Assembly: GCA_016281815.1 (NCBI GenBank) | Contig: JAEEJK010000110.1 | Coordinates: 1 to 64,000, forward strand | Length of the DNA: 64,000 bases | Source: Prevotella sp. | GTDB lineage: Bacteria; Bacteroidota; Bacteroidia; Bacteroidales; Bacteroidaceae | Reading direction: 5' to 3' | Part shown: piece by piece, positions 24,180-33,773 of the stretch | Numbering within the stretch: position 1 is the first letter of the stretch | How the letters are laid out: every line of letters starts with the position of its first letter | The notes under the pieces: generated by a model | Told to the model about the DNA's origin: nothing | Database searches by the model: none | What the model saw: only the letters and a program-made list of their open reading frames with translations | Translations under genes and position numbers: made by a program

Positions 24180-26312
24180 TTATGGCCTTCCCAAAATTAT
24201 GTCCACCACTTTCAATGCATCCGTGATGTTGACCTCACCATTCTTATCCATGTCCGCATTGGAGAAAAGGAATATCCTGATTGGACGGTTCAGGATGTAA
24301 TCCACAATCACTATCACGTCAGTGATGTTGACCTCATTGTCGCCGTTCGCATCACCTTTGCGGGAGGAAATGATGTTGCTGAAGTTTTTCCACACGTCGG
24401 CAGTTTTGTAGTCATTTACCGCAGAGGAGAGTACGATGAGCGTGCAGCCATCATAATGGTCAAAGGTTTCCTCGCTTATCTTCAGTGGGGTAGGGATGTC
24501 ACATCTGACATTGTCCAATGCAGTACAACCCCTGAAGGCATGGTCGGCAATGTCATTCACCGAATTGGGAATACAGACACTTGTAAGGCTTGTGCAGCCG
24601 TCGAACATCTCCTCGCCAATCTTATTTGGATGAAGGTCAAGGAGATTGATGCTTGTCAGGCTTTTGCAATCGGCAAACATCCTGTCATTCAAACAGCCAT
24701 TGCCATCGAAATGACTCAGGTCAATTTCTTTCAGGCTTGTGCATCCCGCAAACATTTCATTAGCATCATAGTCAACCATAATGGGAATAAGGTCATCATC
24801 ATCTTCCACATTTTCACTTTCAAGTGCGAAAAGGTTGATATGTTCCAGACTGCTGCAGTTTTTAAACATCTGATAAAAACCACTCCCACCTTTCCATCGA
24901 GAAGGAGGTCCACCTGGTTTGTCTGGCGCGGCCCAATCTATGCAGCAAGAAACGATGAAATGACTGACATCAATGCTATTGAGACTGCTACATCCAGCGA
25001 ACATTCTGCCCATACTCATGGATGATGAAGTGTCGAAATGGCTAAGGTCAAGGTTCCCAAGGCAACTACAGCCTTCAAACATACCATCAAAGATTTCAAC
25101 ATTTGACATGTCGAAATGGCTGACATCAATCTCTTTCAGACTGCTGCATCCAGCGAACAAATTACCCATATAAATCACATTTGACGTGTCGAAATGACTG
25201 ACATCTATCTCTTTTAGGCTTCTGCAATTCATAAACAAGCCCTCCAAACTCTTTAATCCTGAAGTGTCGAGACCTTCCATCACGATTCTCTCCAGGCTGC
25301 TGCAATCTGCAAACAGATAATCAATACCAGCATATTCGGCTTCAAACCAATCATATTCGGAGCTAATGCTTGAGAAATCAAAATGACTGATGTCTATTTC
25401 TTTCAGGCTGCTGCATCCGGCAAACATCTTTCTCATGTTGGTTACCTCTGAGGTGTTGAGATATTCAATACCTTTGATTTCTTTCAGTGAACTGAATCCG
25501 TTGAACCATTTGCTGAGGGTCGTTGGGCGAAGATTGGCGATGGACTCATCGAACACCACGGTTCTGACCTCTTCTGGCTTGTCGGCTGCTGGACCGCAAT
25601 AAGGATGATATTCTATTCCAGGTAAAATGGGCAAGCCACCATAATCGACCTTCCTGTAACCTCCTAGCAAGTGGATGTCTCCATAACTACTGTGAACTGG
25701 CATTTGGTTGTCATAATAGAGTGTAAGCGTACCGTCAGAAAGCACGGAATATAGTTGCGGAGAGTCCGTGTCGACCTTGATTTCAAACGGAATGTCATCT
25801 GTCTCCATCGTCTCAAATTCATTTGGCCAATCTGCCACATTATTGTAATAGCACAAAGCAATGTTTCTTAACGTACACATATATGATAGATTGTTCGAAA
25901 CATTGCAGGGAATTCTTACACGTAATCTGAAGCCATCAGGCAATAATGTGTTCCAATTTGGGTCGCTGCAACATAGAATCAGAACGCCACCATCGGCTTG
26001 CTTCCTTGTCTTTATCATGTTATCCCAATTATCATCCCAATACTCAAAAATGTCCTCATAGTATTCTTCTATGAAATATTTATAAATATCATCATCAGTC
26101 AAGAAGACTCCTTCTGGGAGATAGAGAGACATCTGAAAGCCTTTCAGATTTTCCAACATACTTTTATCATTAAAAAGAACCGTTATATCTGTTGTCGTTC
26201 CCGGTCGAGCATCACCCACATTAACCGTGATTCCTTCAGCCATGGCCGGGGTAGAGGTTATGAGAAACAAGGCAAGGATTAACCTTTTTATTATCTTATT
26301 CATATTTTTCAA
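24180..26312 (-). CDS. BspA-family (DUF285-type) LRR surface protein with cohesin-like N-terminus and C-terminal dockerin-like repeat
   Basis: Signal peptide; MFAGCSSLKEIDISHFDFS repeats; GDANGDNEVNITDVIVIVDYILNRP...ADMDKNGEVNITDALKVVDIIL. Confidence 0.9.
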   Translation of the reverse strand: MKNMNKIIKRLILALFLITSTPAMAEGITVNVGDARPGTTTDITVLFNDKSMLENLKGFQMSLYLPEGVFLTDDDIYKYFIEEYYEDIFEYWDDNWDNMIKTRKQADGGVLILCCSDPNWNTLLPDGFRLRVRIPCNVSNNLSYMCTLRNIALCYYNNVADWPNEFETMETDDIPFEIKVDTDSPQLYSVLSDGTLTLYYDNQMPVHSSYGDIHLLGGYRKVDYGGLPILPGIEYHPYCGPAADKPEEVRTVVFDESIANLRPTTLSKWFNGFSSLKEIKGIEYLNTSEVTNMRKMFAGCSSLKEIDISHFDFSSISSEYDWFEAEYAGIDYLFADCSSLERIVMEGLDTSGLKSLEGLFMNCRSLKEIDVSHFDTSNVIYMGNLFAGCSSLKEIDVSHFDMSNVEIFDGMFEGCSCLGNLDLSHFDTSSSMSMGRMFAGCSSLNSIDVSHFIVSCCIDWAAPDKPGGPPSRWKGGSGFYQMFKNCSSLEHINLFALESENVEDDDDLIPIMVDYDANEMFAGCTSLKEIDLSHFDGNGCLNDRMFADCKSLTSINLLDLHPNKIGEEMFDGCTSLTSVCIPNSVNDIADHAFRGCTALDNVRCDIPTPLKISEETFDHYDGCTLIVLSSAVNDYKTADVWKNFSNIISSRKGDANGDNEVNITDVIVIVDYILNRPIRIFLFSNADMDKNGEVNITDALKVVDIILGRP

Positions 26313-26361
26313 GATGAAGTATTGTTATTCAACTAATAATCAAATAGATGAGAGTTGAAAA

Positions 26362-27357
26362 TTAATATTCCAGTTCTGTATTATTAATAATGACGATATC
26401 GGTGATGTTAATCTTGCCATCTTGGTTCACATCCGCTCTGTAATAGAAAGGGGAGTCTGAACTCCAGCCGGCCATGATATCTGCCACTATTTCAATGTCT
26501 GCTTCGTCTATCTCTCCGTCGCAGTTGACATCGGCACCGTCGATAATTTCTTTAAATTCACTCCAGTAGTCAGTTCCAAGATATTCACCATAACATCTAG
26601 CTGGAACATAGAGCGTCGCATTCTGACGGTTGGGGAAGGCATCCTCATCGATGTCGATGGGGTAGGGGATGTCAACAGTGACGCTTGTCAGGTTGTTGCA
26701 TTTAGCGAAAGCCCCATTTCCGATTTCAGTCACATCATAGCTGATGCCGTTGTAGGTGACTGCGGCAGGAATCGTGATACTGGTGACATTAGTTACCGAA
26801 GCGACCACTTTGGCGGTATGAGTCTTGATGTCTAAGTCGTAAAAGAGATTGCCGATTTGCACGGATGATGCGGTTGCCTTAACGGTGATATGAAATGATG
26901 TGTCAGCAAATCTTTGCTGACTGGTCGCCGTGGTTGTGAATTTTTGTGCGGTCAGCACAGCCACACTGGTTGAACCCGCGATTTCCTCGGAAGCAATCAA
27001 GGTGATGTTGACCAGTGCTCCGCTGTTGCCGGAGAATACCGCCCCATCGGTGAATGCCAGGAAACGGTATTTGTTGTTTCCTATGTCTTTTGCAGTAAAG
27101 GAAGTGCCGTCCGTCGAACGGTTGGGATTGATGGAAGCTTCCAAACTCCCATTGCTGTTCTGGCTGACTGAAATGCCCTCCGGGAGTACAAGGTCGAACT
27201 GAAAAGAAATGTAACTGTAATCGTTGTTGTTCAGTTTGATGGATACCTGGCATTTCTCTCCGGGTGTCATTGTGACATTACCGACAGCGAGGTTGTCGGC
27301 GAAAGTGTTGCCCGCTAATGCGAGCAACACATGGATCAATATACAAACTTTTTTCAT
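26362..27357 (-). CDS. Secreted cohesin-like / LRR / dockerin-like protein
   Basis: AVGNVTMTPGEKCQVSIKLNNNDYSYISFQFDLVLPEGISV; ITIPAAVTYNGISYDVTEIGNGAFAKCNNLTSV; DVNCDGEIDEADIEIVADIMAG...DVNQDGKINITDIVIINN. Confidence 0.85.
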   Translation of the reverse strand: MKKVCILIHVLLALAGNTFADNLAVGNVTMTPGEKCQVSIKLNNNDYSYISFQFDLVLPEGISVSQNSNGSLEASINPNRSTDGTSFTAKDIGNNKYRFLAFTDGAVFSGNSGALVNITLIASEEIAGSTSVAVLTAQKFTTTATSQQRFADTSFHITVKATASSVQIGNLFYDLDIKTHTAKVVASVTNVTSITIPAAVTYNGISYDVTEIGNGAFAKCNNLTSVTVDIPYPIDIDEDAFPNRQNATLYVPARCYGEYLGTDYWSEFKEIIDGADVNCDGEIDEADIEIVADIMAGWSSDSPFYYRADVNQDGKINITDIVIINNTELEY

Positions 27358-30300
27358 TTTACAACTGTAGTTTTACCATTGACAATATAAATTCCTTTGC
27401 TTACAGAATGGTTTCGGAGAATCTTTACGCCATCTATGCTGTAGGTATTGCCATTCACCCTTTCATTGCTCTTCACGTAGCTGATATAGTCTGTTACTGG
27501 CATATTTTCATGACGGCACCTCATTCTGAGGCTGTCAATGAAGTACACATTTTCTATATCCAACTTACAGGAATTGCTCATGCTGAAGGCCAGCAGTTCG
27601 CCTTCATTTCCGCCGAAGGCTTCATTCTCAGGAGAGTGGATAATTACCCGGTAATGGTTTTTGTCCTCCCTTTGCATGAAGTTTACCAGGTGCTTTCCGC
27701 CTCGATTGGCGTTGAGTTCGATGCTCTCAATGTCAGCCTCCCCCTCGGTGATGACGATGTCAAACTGGGCGGCGATGTATTTTTGTCTGTTGTTGAGACA
27801 GATGCCATAAATGTTGTCCTTCTTCTCGAAGGCCACTACTTCTTCCATATCGTCCATGAAGGTGGTGTTAGCCTCTTGGTCAGGATTCTCTGCTGTCAGG
27901 ATTCTTGGCAGTGCGATGGAAATGTCCGTCACGTCCACCTCGCCGTCTTTGTTCAGGTCGCTGACTTCAAAGACGAAGTCCTCTGACGGATCGTTGATGA
28001 TGTATCCCACCATCTCTGTGATGTCGTCGGCATTCAGTTGGCTGTCGCCGTTACTGTCTGCCTCACGCGGTTTCTCGACGAGGGTCCAGGAGTTTCTGAA
28101 CCATTTTCCATTATCCTCAGATAAAGCCCGATAGGCCTCCGAACAGCCGAAGGGCACATACCAGGTGCAATAGTAGGGAACGCCCAAGTCATCGTCGGGT
28201 CTCATCAAACCTCCCTCCCAGTTCCAGTCAAAGAGGCCGCCGCCTTCATTTAAGGGAGATATCCCTTCTGTTCTTCTCACCTCAATGATAGAGGGGTTTT
28301 CGATGTCACAGTTCACCCTTTCCAACGCCTTGCAATTCTTGAAATTGGCACCCCAAAGTTCTTCTATGCTGTTGGGCAGATAGAGATATTTCAGGCTTGT
28401 GCAGTTCATGAAGGCATTGTGTCCCACTTTCTTGATGTGTTTGGGCAGCACCAATGAGGTGAGGCCGCTGCAGTCGGTGAATGCATATTCGTTAATGGTG
28501 TCCAAGGAGTCGGGGAAGGTGATGTTCGACACGGTACATCCGTCGAAGGCATGCTTACCGATGCGTTTCAGGGACTGTGGCAGGGTGAATGACTTGAGGT
28601 TCATCGCTCCGTAGAACGCATAGTCGGCAATTTCCTCCACACTGTCTGGCAGCACATAGTTTTCCGCATATTTGGCTATGGGATAGCGGATCAAAGTCTT
28701 CCCGTCTCTTGAGAACAATACGCCTTGGTTGATGGAGTAGTTGGACGTATAGTCTGTCTCGCCTCCCAGGCCGATATTAGGATCCGCCTCGATGATGCCT
28801 TCATGGATAATGGGAGAATAATCAACGCTGAATTCCTGGAGTGAGGTACATCCGTTGAAAGCCGTTGGTGAGATGCTGGTGGTGCGGCTTGGTATGGCCA
28901 ATGATTTAAGCGACGTACAACCTTCAAAGGCGCGGTCGGGAATACATGTGATTTTAGGGTTCAAATACACGTATTTGAGATTCTTGCAGTTACTGAAAGC
29001 CCCCTCTCCGAATTCCTCGACCCAATCAACATAGATGCTGTCGATGTCCGTATAGCTGAAAGCATCTTTTGCAATATAGTCTGTTCCAAAGGGTATCTCA
29101 TAAACTTTTTTCCCGGCAACGGGATAACGAACTATAACAAACTTGGACTCCCATCTGTCTATATATTCCTCTTTATATAATACTCCTTCATAATCATAGT
29201 ATGAATAGGGATTATAAGGAGCAGTATATGCCGCAAACGCGGTGCATCCTTCTCCTGCACCTTTTATCTCGTTTGCGGTTTGAGGGAAAGACATAGTCTC
29301 GAGGCTTGGGCAGTGGGTGATGGCTCCGATGTATTCGCATCCCTCTGGAATGTCGAGTGTTTTCAGTTTGGTGCAGTTCGTCATACCCTCAAATTTCACC
29401 ATGTTTGAGGGAAGTACGATTGACCTGAGATTGTCGTTGGGATGCTGTTCATCAGCGAACATATACATGCCGACCACATTGTCTGACGTATAATAACTCT
29501 TATAATAGTTGACATAATAATAGTTGACGCCTCCGCTTACGATAGTGGCATCCGACAAGTCGATATGAGCCAGGATGCCGTTGAGCGTCATGTCTCTGAT
29601 GAGGGCCACGTCCGTCCCGTTGATGGGGCCGGTTACTTTCAGGCTCTTTATTTTGTATCTGCTTGCTCCGATCTTGTTGAGAAGTTCTTCCGCATTGTCC
29701 ACGGCTACCTCCAGAACATCGTTCACATGAAGGCATTCAGCCATTTCCGAGTCGTTCCAGTTGCTCTTCACTGCGATGGCTTTGATGAGTGCCGTGGCTT
29801 TACAGTTGAAACTGCCGGTATAGCGCGTACCAGTTCCTGTACCGGGTTGGTCGCCATTGATGGTGTAATAGATCACTGATGAGGGCGTGGAGCAAGTGAT
29901 GGTGATGATGCCGTTGTCGTCTGTGATGACAGGTGTCTCCACCTTAAAGCAGTCGGCAGTCTCTGTAGCCTCCTCTGACATCTTGCCGTTTTTGACGGCA
30001 ATGGCCTTGATGGTGCTGTTTTCTGTCAACTGTACGGGTTGGGTGTAAAACGAGGAAGACATGGAGGGTGATGTCCCGTCTAAGGTGTAGAAGATGTCTG
30101 CACTCTTAGTGGGGCAGGTGATGGTCACTGCTCCCTCGTCATCAACCAGAATGAGTGGGACCTCCACTTTGCTGTTGTCAGGCTGCTGATAGGTCATCCT
30201 TGTTGCTCTGTATTGGGTGAGTTTTTGCTTGGTATCCGCCGTTATGCAGCCCCACACATCTTCAGTAATGAGCAGGGAGTCGGACAGTGAAACTTGGATT

Positions 30301-32159
30301 CTCACGCTGTCAGCAGCCGAATATTTGTTGAAAAGACAGTTGCTTCCTAATTTCTGACCGGTAGGAACGGTGAGTATCCCATATTTGTCAATCATACCAT
30401 ACACGCAGTTCTGGGAATTGCGGATACCTGATTCGCTTCCCTTTGGGTCGATACCAAACAGCCAGTATTTCGTCGTGTCGGCCACATCATGGGCAACCGT
30501 TACGGTCCATTCCAATTCATCCCCGTTCTCATCCAATGCGACGGCTCTGTAGGTGCCGATTGATGGCTTGGGGCTTTCTGGAACGCCCCTTGGAGTGAAT
30601 GTGACCATTCCATTTTGCACTTGAGCCAGGTAGTAGTCGGTGGCCCCGTTTGTCGTTCGGATGGGAGAGCGGGTTTCTCCTCCGTCCGCTGTGGAATAGG
30701 CGGCAATGTAGTATTGGGACCCTTCGGTGAAAATGGAGGAATCCAAATGGAATGATGATGTATAGCTATAGTAATAATCCCCAGAATAGTTAATGTCTGT
30801 TTGGGCCAGTGTGGTGATAGGGTTGAAATCCAGGTCATACAGTCCTATGCAAATTTTCCCCTTGTATTTTTGCTCGGGATAATATCCGCAAGAGTTATAA
30901 GAATTATGATAGGCATTGATCCATCGGGTAGAATTGATAGAGACTTTGCAGGGATTGCTGACCCATCCGTCTGTAATGAGCTGTTGTTCGGCAAATAACC
31001 CATCCTCATAATTGTCAGTAGAGTCTTTGCTGACATAACATATCATTTTGTGAAGACTATTATAGCGGTATTTTCTTTGGGGAGTGTTGATGGCATTTAT
31101 TTTATAATATCCGTCATCGGTTCCTTGCCACCCCATGTTGATATGGAAATAACCATTTGGGTTGCAGCCGTCGATTACAAAGGTATGGCCACTGCCTGTC
31201 GCATCATTTTTAGAACTATACAGGACTGGCATTTTCTTGTCAAGATTATCTATGATGATTTTTTCCCAGTCTTCGGTGGAGAAATATGACCTTTCAAAAT
31301 ATTTGATATTGGGGTTGTAGCCAAAATAGTGAATGAGGGCATAAGCCATGTCCATAGGATAGGCTCCAGATTTATCAGAACCATAGTCCATCAGGATGGC
31401 GTTGCCGCAGACATGCATCAGCGTGGCGACTGCTTTTTTCTGGGCATTGCTGTATTTGCCATTGTAGTCATTGGCCATGTTGTTCCAGTCGAACTGGATG
31501 CCGTTGAATCCCATCTTTTGTTCGATGCCCCGGCTTCTTGTTTTATAGCTTACCTCACCATGCCCCTCTTTGGGCCATTTCCAGTAGTTCATCACTTGAG
31601 CCATGGCAGTAGCCACGCAGCCCGTCACGCTTCTTTGGTTGTATTTTGGGTCAATGGGGCAAAAGCCATTATAAGGAGAACCTTGGCTCCATTGTGTCTT
31701 GATCAGCGGATTGATATCCGGGTAGGTTGTCTGCTGGACATGTTTCATGCTTTCCGCCTCTCCGCTTGCCAAGGCTTCAAATTCATCATCATAGCTGCTG
31801 ATGAGGTCCAACAAGCCCTCAGGCGCATTGTTTGGGTCAAAGGCATTGTTATCAGAATAGCCTAAGATTTCATACATCCGCTCGTCGGCGGAGACGATGA
31901 CAAACCGCTCATTGGCCTCGTCATTGACAATATAGCAACTGCCTGCACCGTTTTGTGCTTTCGTCTTCCTTGCCCCGTTTTTTTGCATGGCCTTGCGGAC
32001 ATTTGCCTGAGGCACGATTTTCAGTTTTCCGACCGCAGCTTTTTGGCTTTCAAAGAATGCACGCGCGATGTCAGTCGCCTCATTCTCACTTCTTTGCTGT
32101 GCCGTCACACAGATGCAACACAGCAGGAGGAATAGTAGTGGTGGAATTCTTTTATTCAT
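27354..32159 (-). CDS. C10 family (streptopain-like) cysteine peptidase with chitobiase-C-like, LRR and dockerin-like domains
   Basis: VTGCVATAMAQVMNYWKWP (catalytic Cys), GSGHTFVIDGCN (catalytic His); ITCPTKSADIFYTLDGTSPS; LRR_5 repeats; ADSNGDSQLNADDITEMVGYIINDP; C-term GIYIVNGKTTVVK. Confidence 0.92.
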   Translation of the reverse strand: MNKRIPPLLFLLLCCICVTAQQRSENEATDIARAFFESQKAAVGKLKIVPQANVRKAMQKNGARKTKAQNGAGSCYIVNDEANERFVIVSADERMYEILGYSDNNAFDPNNAPEGLLDLISSYDDEFEALASGEAESMKHVQQTTYPDINPLIKTQWSQGSPYNGFCPIDPKYNQRSVTGCVATAMAQVMNYWKWPKEGHGEVSYKTRSRGIEQKMGFNGIQFDWNNMANDYNGKYSNAQKKAVATLMHVCGNAILMDYGSDKSGAYPMDMAYALIHYFGYNPNIKYFERSYFSTEDWEKIIIDNLDKKMPVLYSSKNDATGSGHTFVIDGCNPNGYFHINMGWQGTDDGYYKINAINTPQRKYRYNSLHKMICYVSKDSTDNYEDGLFAEQQLITDGWVSNPCKVSINSTRWINAYHNSYNSCGYYPEQKYKGKICIGLYDLDFNPITTLAQTDINYSGDYYYSYTSSFHLDSSIFTEGSQYYIAAYSTADGGETRSPIRTTNGATDYYLAQVQNGMVTFTPRGVPESPKPSIGTYRAVALDENGDELEWTVTVAHDVADTTKYWLFGIDPKGSESGIRNSQNCVYGMIDKYGILTVPTGQKLGSNCLFNKYSAADSVRIQVSLSDSLLITEDVWGCITADTKQKLTQYRATRMTYQQPDNSKVEVPLILVDDEGAVTITCPTKSADIFYTLDGTSPSMSSSFYTQPVQLTENSTIKAIAVKNGKMSEEATETADCFKVETPVITDDNGIITITCSTPSSVIYYTINGDQPGTGTGTRYTGSFNCKATALIKAIAVKSNWNDSEMAECLHVNDVLEVAVDNAEELLNKIGASRYKIKSLKVTGPINGTDVALIRDMTLNGILAHIDLSDATIVSGGVNYYYVNYYKSYYTSDNVVGMYMFADEQHPNDNLRSIVLPSNMVKFEGMTNCTKLKTLDIPEGCEYIGAITHCPSLETMSFPQTANEIKGAGEGCTAFAAYTAPYNPYSYYDYEGVLYKEEYIDRWESKFVIVRYPVAGKKVYEIPFGTDYIAKDAFSYTDIDSIYVDWVEEFGEGAFSNCKNLKYVYLNPKITCIPDRAFEGCTSLKSLAIPSRTTSISPTAFNGCTSLQEFSVDYSPIIHEGIIEADPNIGLGGETDYTSNYSINQGVLFSRDGKTLIRYPIAKYAENYVLPDSVEEIADYAFYGAMNLKSFTLPQSLKRIGKHAFDGCTVSNITFPDSLDTINEYAFTDCSGLTSLVLPKHIKKVGHNAFMNCTSLKYLYLPNSIEELWGANFKNCKALERVNCDIENPSIIEVRRTEGISPLNEGGGLFDWNWEGGLMRPDDDLGVPYYCTWYVPFGCSEAYRALSEDNGKWFRNSWTLVEKPREADSNGDSQLNADDITEMVGYIINDPSEDFVFEVSDLNKDGEVDVTDISIALPRILTAENPDQEANTTFMDDMEEVVAFEKKDNIYGICLNNRQKYIAAQFDIVITEGEADIESIELNANRGGKHLVNFMQREDKNHYRVIIHSPENEAFGGNEGELLAFSMSNSCKLDIENVYFIDSLRMRCRHENMPVTDYISYVKSNERVNGNTYSIDGVKILRNHSVSKGIYIVNGKTTVVK

Positions 32160-32196
32160 GGGTGTAAGATATGTTTATTTGATGGATAGAGATATA

Positions 32197-33681
32197 TTAT
32201 TGCAAATCATTCTGTATGAGACGTGTAGAATGTAGGACATCAGTAATGTGAGATTTATATAGCCTTACATTGTCGTTATAGCCATTTCGATTAATGCTTA
32301 GTTCACCATTTTCCGCCCAATAAAAAAGTAAGGATCCCTGACCGACATATTCATCTTCATCATAATAGCCTGCTGCAGGCAGGAATAGTTTGTTTCCGTT
32401 AGGGGCTGTGAAGAGCAGACCAAGAAATCCACCCAGAAAACTCCAATTGTATGAACATTCATATTGTAGTTCATAAATATCATCATCTGATGGCAGTTTC
32501 CATCCCTCTCCTTCCCACTCGTTTCTATATTCCTCGTTTTCTATATACCCAAAATCTATATAAGAACCATATCCCTCAGGTTTGTTTGCTCCCACGTTGC
32601 AGCAAGCCCATTTCGCGCCTGAGGGAAGTCCAAGGTCAATGACATGAGGGTGATGGCTGTCAGGGCAGATGAGGGTGATATCTTGTTTTGCTTCACCTGT
32701 TACTTTCACCTCTATGATTTCTGCCTCTAAGCTCTTTGTGTCCGTCACGGTTATTGTGGCAGTTCCTTCATTGACAGCTGTGATGATGATGTCATTTCCG
32801 TCTAAAAACACTTCTGCCACATTTTCATCGCTGCTCTTAATGCTGTAGCTTCCACTTCCTGAAATAATACCCACTGTTATCTGACTGCCCTTTGTAAGAC
32901 TGAAAGCTGTTGCTGTCAAATGTATCGATGGATAAACAGCCTTTTCGGCAACAACGGGGCGAACAGAGTGACCTATATAGCGGGAATTTGTGGAATTGCC
33001 GATTTGGGAATTGCCGAAATAGAAATAGAGGTTGAAAGCCTCATCCAGATTTGACGGGTCTTGTGTCGATGACCAGTATTCTCCTAAGGGGGGATCATTG
33101 TAAAATTCTTCATTCCATTTATAGCCTGCATAAGGTAGGAATACGCTGCCACCGTTAGGACCAGTGATTTTTCTCCCTTCAATCATTTCTTCAAAAAGAC
33201 AGTTATCTACCAGCTCTTTCATTTGTTCCGACGTTGGCATCATCCATGAGCCGCCCCATTTTACATGTGCAGCGTCATACTTTGTGCCGGCTATGTTACT
33301 GCCAATGGAATAACAGGTTCCTTCTGAATCGTCGCAATGAGTATAGCTGCTCCAGTCGTATATATATTTTTCCTCTGTCTCGCCCCAGGCATAATAACCA
33401 CCGTAATCCTCAGGCGTGGTCGCTCCTACATTGCAACATGCCCATTTTGTGCCCGAAGGCAGCCCCAGGTCGATGAGGTGTGGGTGATGGTCATCGGGGC
33501 ATTCAAGATAAGACTTAGGTACATTATCATCTGGAGTGTATCGCCCTAGAATGTAGCCTACGACCAGCAGGGCATCAGTCAGGTCAATAGATCCATTGTT
33601 GTTCACATCAAAATGAAGACTCTGCGCATTGGCCGTGATTGACATGAGCATCCATGTGGTTATAATAATCAATTTCTTCAT
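32197..33681 (-). CDS. Secreted protein with N-terminal dockerin-like segment, duplicated VIDLGLPSGxKWACCNVGA domain and Ig-like (Big_2-type) domain
   Basis: FDVNNNGSIDLTDALLVVGYILGRY; two copies of HLIDLGLPSGTKWACCNVGA / HVIDLGLPSGAKWACCNVGA. Confidence 0.8.
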   Translation of the reverse strand: MKKLIIITTWMLMSITANAQSLHFDVNNNGSIDLTDALLVVGYILGRYTPDDNVPKSYLECPDDHHPHLIDLGLPSGTKWACCNVGATTPEDYGGYYAWGETEEKYIYDWSSYTHCDDSEGTCYSIGSNIAGTKYDAAHVKWGGSWMMPTSEQMKELVDNCLFEEMIEGRKITGPNGGSVFLPYAGYKWNEEFYNDPPLGEYWSSTQDPSNLDEAFNLYFYFGNSQIGNSTNSRYIGHSVRPVVAEKAVYPSIHLTATAFSLTKGSQITVGIISGSGSYSIKSSDENVAEVFLDGNDIIITAVNEGTATITVTDTKSLEAEIIEVKVTGEAKQDITLICPDSHHPHVIDLGLPSGAKWACCNVGANKPEGYGSYIDFGYIENEEYRNEWEGEGWKLPSDDDIYELQYECSYNWSFLGGFLGLLFTAPNGNKLFLPAAGYYDEDEYVGQGSLLFYWAENGELSINRNGYNDNVRLYKSHITDVLHSTRLIQNDLQ

Positions 33682-33773
33682 GATGTTTGCAATTGAATAG
33701 TCGTTATCGCGAAATGCCCTATATTGGGCATCTTTGGTTAATCATTCATTTCATATCGTTCTTGTACGAGTAG

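Noticed and set aside
24174-25025. 283-aa plus-strand ORF
   Set aside because: Antisense to the DUF285-type LRR gene; repeats mirrored from the coding strand.
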